A stretch of 41,914 nt of DNA from Deinococcales bacterium. GTDB lineage: Bacteria > Deinococcota > Deinococci > Deinococcales > JAAFIG01. The notes beneath the pieces are model-generated. The model had not been told where the DNA came from. It saw nothing but the letters and a program-made list of their open reading frames with translations, and ran no database searches. The stretch covers positions 1 to 41,914 of the forward strand of contig JAAFJQ010000006.1 in the NCBI GenBank assembly GCA_013298185.1. The letters run 5' to 3'. The translations under genes were made by a program, and so were the position numbers. Position 1 is the first letter of the stretch. The number at the start of each line of letters is the position of its first letter. Below, piece after piece: positions 39,409 through 41,914 of the stretch.

Positions 39409-40567
39409 AATCCACTCGAGCGCGAATGCAACGTTCAATTCGCTCTAAGGCTTCGGTCAGAATGGCTCGAGAAGTCGCAAAGTTAATCCGTAACCAACCT
39501 TGATAAAGCGCTCCATATGGTGGTCCGTCGTTTAAGCCGACTTTGGCTTCCTCGAGCAGAAATTTATGGACTTCAGATCCAAAAGGGAATTTGTTGAAAT
39601 CAAGCCAAGCAAGGTACGTTCCTTCGGCTGGAATACAAGTCACTTCAGGCAAATGCTGCTCGAGCCAAGTGGACAGAAAATCTCGGTTGGCACGCAAATA
39701 ATCCAGTGTTTGCTCGAGCCAAGTGCCGCACTCCTCGAGACCAACCCGCCACATTTCCATGCTGAGGATGTTTGGGTGTCCCATCAAGCCTTTGGTGGCT
39801 TTTTGAATTTGGGCTAGGAGTTCGGTGTTATGCGAAATCATCACGCCACCGCCGAAGCCAGCTGTATTGAAGGCTTTGCAAGGACCGGTTAAGGTGATGG
39901 TGCGTTGTGCAATTTCAGGACTGAGACTGGCGAATGGAATATGTTCCCCCTCGAGCCTGAGCATGGCGTGGAGTTCATCGGTCACGACCAGTAAGTTATG
40001 GCGCAACACAAAATCCGCTAGTTTCTCGAGTTCAGCGCGTTCAAACACCCGCCCCGTTGGATTTTGTGGATTGCAAATCATCAAGACCTTCGTTTTTGGA
40101 CTGACCAGTGTTTCCAAATGTTCAAAATCAATTTCAAAACGTCCATCACGCACCACCATTGGATTCTCGAGGGCAACCCGTCCATGATCTCGGACACTGG
40201 TCAGGAACGGCGGATAGATTGGAGTTTGAGTAATGACTTCGTCACCCACAGCCGTCAAGCCTTGAATACTGGCATATAAGCCCGGAACGACACTCGAGAC
40301 AAGCATCAAATGTTGAGGTTCTAAGCCGTGCAGCCCATAATCTTCTTGTTGTGCAATGATTGCAGATAACAATCTTGGATCGCCACCCATGAAAGGATAA
40401 CCGACACCAAACTCGAGCCGCGCCAGCACAGCTTTTTTGATCTCCTCGGCAATTGGAAAATCCATATCCGCCACCCAAAGCGGCAACACACCATCAGGGT
40501 AATGATTCCACTTGACGGAATACGGATCGCGTAAAGCGGCTGGCTCGAGCGCATCAAAATTCGGCAT
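39407..40567 (-). CDS. PatB/MalY-type PLP-dependent cystathionine beta-lyase/aminotransferase
   Basis: A 386-aa fold-type I PLP enzyme. Family hallmarks: WVADMDFPI near residue 31, YPFMGGDPRLLSAI, CNPQNPTGR at 165-173, TDELHA at ~197-202, and the Schiff-base Lys231 in GPCKAFNTAGFGGG. The usual motif around Lys is SxSKxFN, here GPCKAFN. Members cleave C-S bonds (cystathionine to homocysteine) and some act in maltose regulation. TAGACT lies 6 nt before the ATG, so it is probably leaderless. The GH42 gene lies upstream on the same strand after a repeat-filled gap. Confidence 0.93.
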   Translation of the reverse strand: MPNFDALEPAALRDPYSVKWNHYPDGVLPLWVADMDFPIAEEIKKAVLARLEFGVGYPFMGGDPRLLSAIIAQQEDYGLHGLEPQHLMLVSSVVPGLYASIQGLTAVGDEVITQTPIYPPFLTSVRDHGRVALENPMVVRDGRFEIDFEHLETLVSPKTKVLMICNPQNPTGRVFERAELEKLADFVLRHNLLVVTDELHAMLRLEGEHIPFASLSPEIAQRTITLTGPCKAFNTAGFGGGVMISHNTELLAQIQKATKGLMGHPNILSMEMWRVGLEECGTWLEQTLDYLRANRDFLSTWLEQHLPEVTCIPAEGTYLAWLDFNKFPFGSEVHKFLLEEAKVGLNDGPPYGALYQGWLRINFATSRAILTEALERIERCIRARVD

Positions 40568-40573
40568 GAAACA

Positions 40574-40579
40574 AGTCTA
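40574..40579 (-). promoter_or_regulatory. -10 box of the PatB-like gene, leaderless type
   Basis: Minus-strand TAGACT, 6 nt before ATG 40567. Confidence 0.6.
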
Positions 40580-40659
40580 CTCGAGAAAAGAGGAAAGAGG
40601 AAAGAGGAAAGTTTTTCAGGCTGTCCTAAACCGTAGGGGCGAAGCACGCTTCGCCCTGT
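40580..40659. repeat. Polypurine tract plus second REP-like palindrome
   Basis: AAAGAGGAAAGAGGAAAGAGG (40586 on) is followed by ccgtaggggcgaagc-acgcttcgccc (40631-40659), a diverged, shorter copy of the palindrome at 1648. It fills the gap between the PatB-like and GH42 genes. Confidence 0.7.
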
Positions 40660-40675
40660 GACTAAGCGTATTATT

Positions 40676-41914
40676 TCAATTCTGCTTGTCCTTGTAAACC
40701 GAAACACCATACGGTTCAATCAAACTATCCCCATACAAAAACTCCGTGTCCGGCTCGAGCGCCAAAGCAATTCCACCTCGAGTCCAATTCTGTGCATAAA
40801 CCAATCCACCGCGTTTGGTAATTCTTAAGCCAGATTCAAGGTCTTCGTAACTAACCCCAGCCCTGAACAGCGCGTACTCGAGGCAACGTTTGATGATGCC
40901 TTGACCGTGAACGCCAATGTACATTGTGCCACCGCCGAGGCTGTTAGTTTGGTAAGTAATACCAATTTCATTGTAAAGCGGGTCCTCAAAGTACGTTCCT
41001 AAAATGCGAATTTCTGGATTTAAGACCTCGAGCGATTCATTCCAAGTGTGCGTCTCATACGTCATGTCAAAGGCTTCGATTCTCGAGGTCAGTCCGGGAC
41101 GCAGGGCGTCAAAGTTCTTGATTTTGACTCCTGCCAGTTTTGCCAATGGATTCTCGAGGTTGACTGCTCCAGATGGGCTGCGAAAGCCTGAGCGCGTACC
41201 GAGAATTAGGTTCGCGCCTCTCTGGACGTACTGCTCGAGATGCGCTGCCAATTCGGGCGTGGCAATGATTAAAGCTGGAGCAAGAATCAGGCTGTAATTT
41301 GAAAGGTCGCTCGAGGGATGCTGAATGTCAACATCCACTCCCATTTGCCGCAGTTGCGTGTAAAACATCACCATTTGTGACCAATACGAATTGCCCGCAT
41401 GATGCTTTTGCAAATCAAATGCCCATAAGGATTCGTAATCGTGCAGGATACACACTTGTTTAGGCTCGAGTTGGCTTGAAAATTTTTCTAAGTGCGGTGC
41501 GAATTTTTGCACCTCGAGAAAACCTCGGTCTGGGCTTCCATCATGGCGTAGCAAACCAGAATGCAGGTTCTCTTGGGCAACTCGAGCGGCTTGCCAACGA
41601 AAGTACGTGACCACATCCGCGCCGTGCGCCAAGGCTTGGGTTGTCCAGAGGCGCACCGCTCCGGGGGCTGGCAGTGGGTTATAAGCTGCCCAATTGACTT
41701 GTCCGCATTGTTGTTCCATCACCCAAAACGGTTTGTTTTTCAGTCCTCGGTAAATGTCATGATTCAATGCCACCAAATCTGGGTGTCCTGTACGAGCGAA
41801 CCTGATTTTACTGGCTTCATCAAGGTTTGAAGTCTCGAGCATTCCCGTTGGGTAATTATCCCAAGTCACAAAATCAAGGTGCTGAGCAGCTTTGTAATGG
41901 TCAAAATCCGAGAA
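40676..41914 (-). CDS. Beta-galactosidase, glycoside hydrolase family 42, N-terminus cut off by window edge
   Basis: The reading frame continues through the right edge; before the track's GTG start the sequence reads FDHYKAAQHLDFVTWDNYPTG, a conserved GH42 stretch. About 412 C-terminal residues are present of the usual ~680. The nucleophile Glu is in PFWVMEQQCGQVNW. The downstream part is the trimerisation/beta-domain (NYSLILAPALIIATPEL and so on). The enzyme releases beta-galactose from galactosides or galactans and is usually intracellular. It shares strand with the PatB gene but is separated by a repeat gap and that gene has its own promoter. Confidence 0.94.
   Translation of the reverse strand, partial: FSDFDHYKAAQHLDFVTWDNYPTGMLETSNLDEASKIRFARTGHPDLVALNHDIYRGLKNKPFWVMEQQCGQVNWAAYNPLPAPGAVRLWTTQALAHGADVVTYFRWQAARVAQENLHSGLLRHDGSPDRGFLEVQKFAPHLEKFSSQLEPKQVCILHDYESLWAFDLQKHHAGNSYWSQMVMFYTQLRQMGVDVDIQHPSSDLSNYSLILAPALIIATPELAAHLEQYVQRGANLILGTRSGFRSPSGAVNLENPLAKLAGVKIKNFDALRPGLTSRIEAFDMTYETHTWNESLEVLNPEIRILGTYFEDPLYNEIGITYQTNSLGGGTMYIGVHGQGIIKRCLEYALFRAGVSYEDLESGLRITKRGGLVYAQNWTRGGIALALEPDTEFLYGDSLIEPYGVSVYKDKQN

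Overview
The window is a chromosomal segment of about 50 % G+C (judged by eye) that is densely packed with housekeeping and envelope genes. No rRNA, tRNA, CRISPR array, transposase or phage gene was recognised. Three traits suggest a member of the Deinococcota or a close relative: many genes with a TANNNT-type -10 box only 5-8 nt before the start codon (leaderless transcripts), a large BTAD/NB-ARC/TPR regulator, and paired secreted fasciclin proteins. No marker gene fixes the taxonomy, so this is inference.

Layout. 1-4375 (minus): nucleoside hydrolase and a PotABCD-type ABC importer, with a perfect REP-like palindrome between the permease and ATPase genes. 4529-5788: di-haem cytochrome c peroxidase/MauG-like protein. 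5789-6249: non-coding repeats. 6250-8247: D-Ala-D-Ala ligase and 3-hydroxyacyl-CoA dehydrogenase. 8285-11752 (minus): a putative ssDNA-annealing-like protein, an AMIN/Amidase_3 cell-wall amidase and two uncharacterised coupled genes. 11846-13081: a small AT-rich cassette (metallopeptidase, two small proteins and an 8-codon mini-ORF). 13107-15783: S41/PDZ protease-like protein and aldo/keto reductase. 15857-18022 (minus): beta-lactamase-like lipoprotein and an alpha/beta hydrolase that shares a 17-bp divergent promoter with truD (18040-19101). 19105-23225 (minus): hypothetical, DEAD-box RNA helicase, RelE/ParE-type toxin-antitoxin pair, FabH. 23436-25449: class II aldolase and ROK kinase. 25516-28316 (minus): ModF-like double ATPase and two fasciclins. 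28719-31606: dynamin-like GTPase, Uma2 nuclease, GlcE-like protein. 31611-33638 (minus): TRAP permeases without a binding protein. 33803-39361: MFS exporter, SARP-like regulator, secreted propeller-like protein. 39407-41914 (minus): PatB/MalY-type lyase and a partial GH42 beta-galactosidase.

The most striking property is not a gene. The palindrome CTCGAG occurs roughly once per 100-200 bp, against about once per 4 kb by chance. It lies in all reading frames, inside terminators, and at the core of three of four short tandem repeats. It is thin in genes likely to be strongly expressed. This resembles the HIP1 palindrome of cyanobacteria, but with a different word.

Other non-genic structure includes dispersed polypurine GAGGAAA-type tracts, one of which appears to have become the linker of the ModF-like protein; 25-bp tandem duplications that run over the stop codons of ddl and the MFS gene; terminator T-tracts that run straight into the -10 box of the next gene; and a single TATTCTAA octamer that can act as the -10 box in both directions between the hydrolase and truD.
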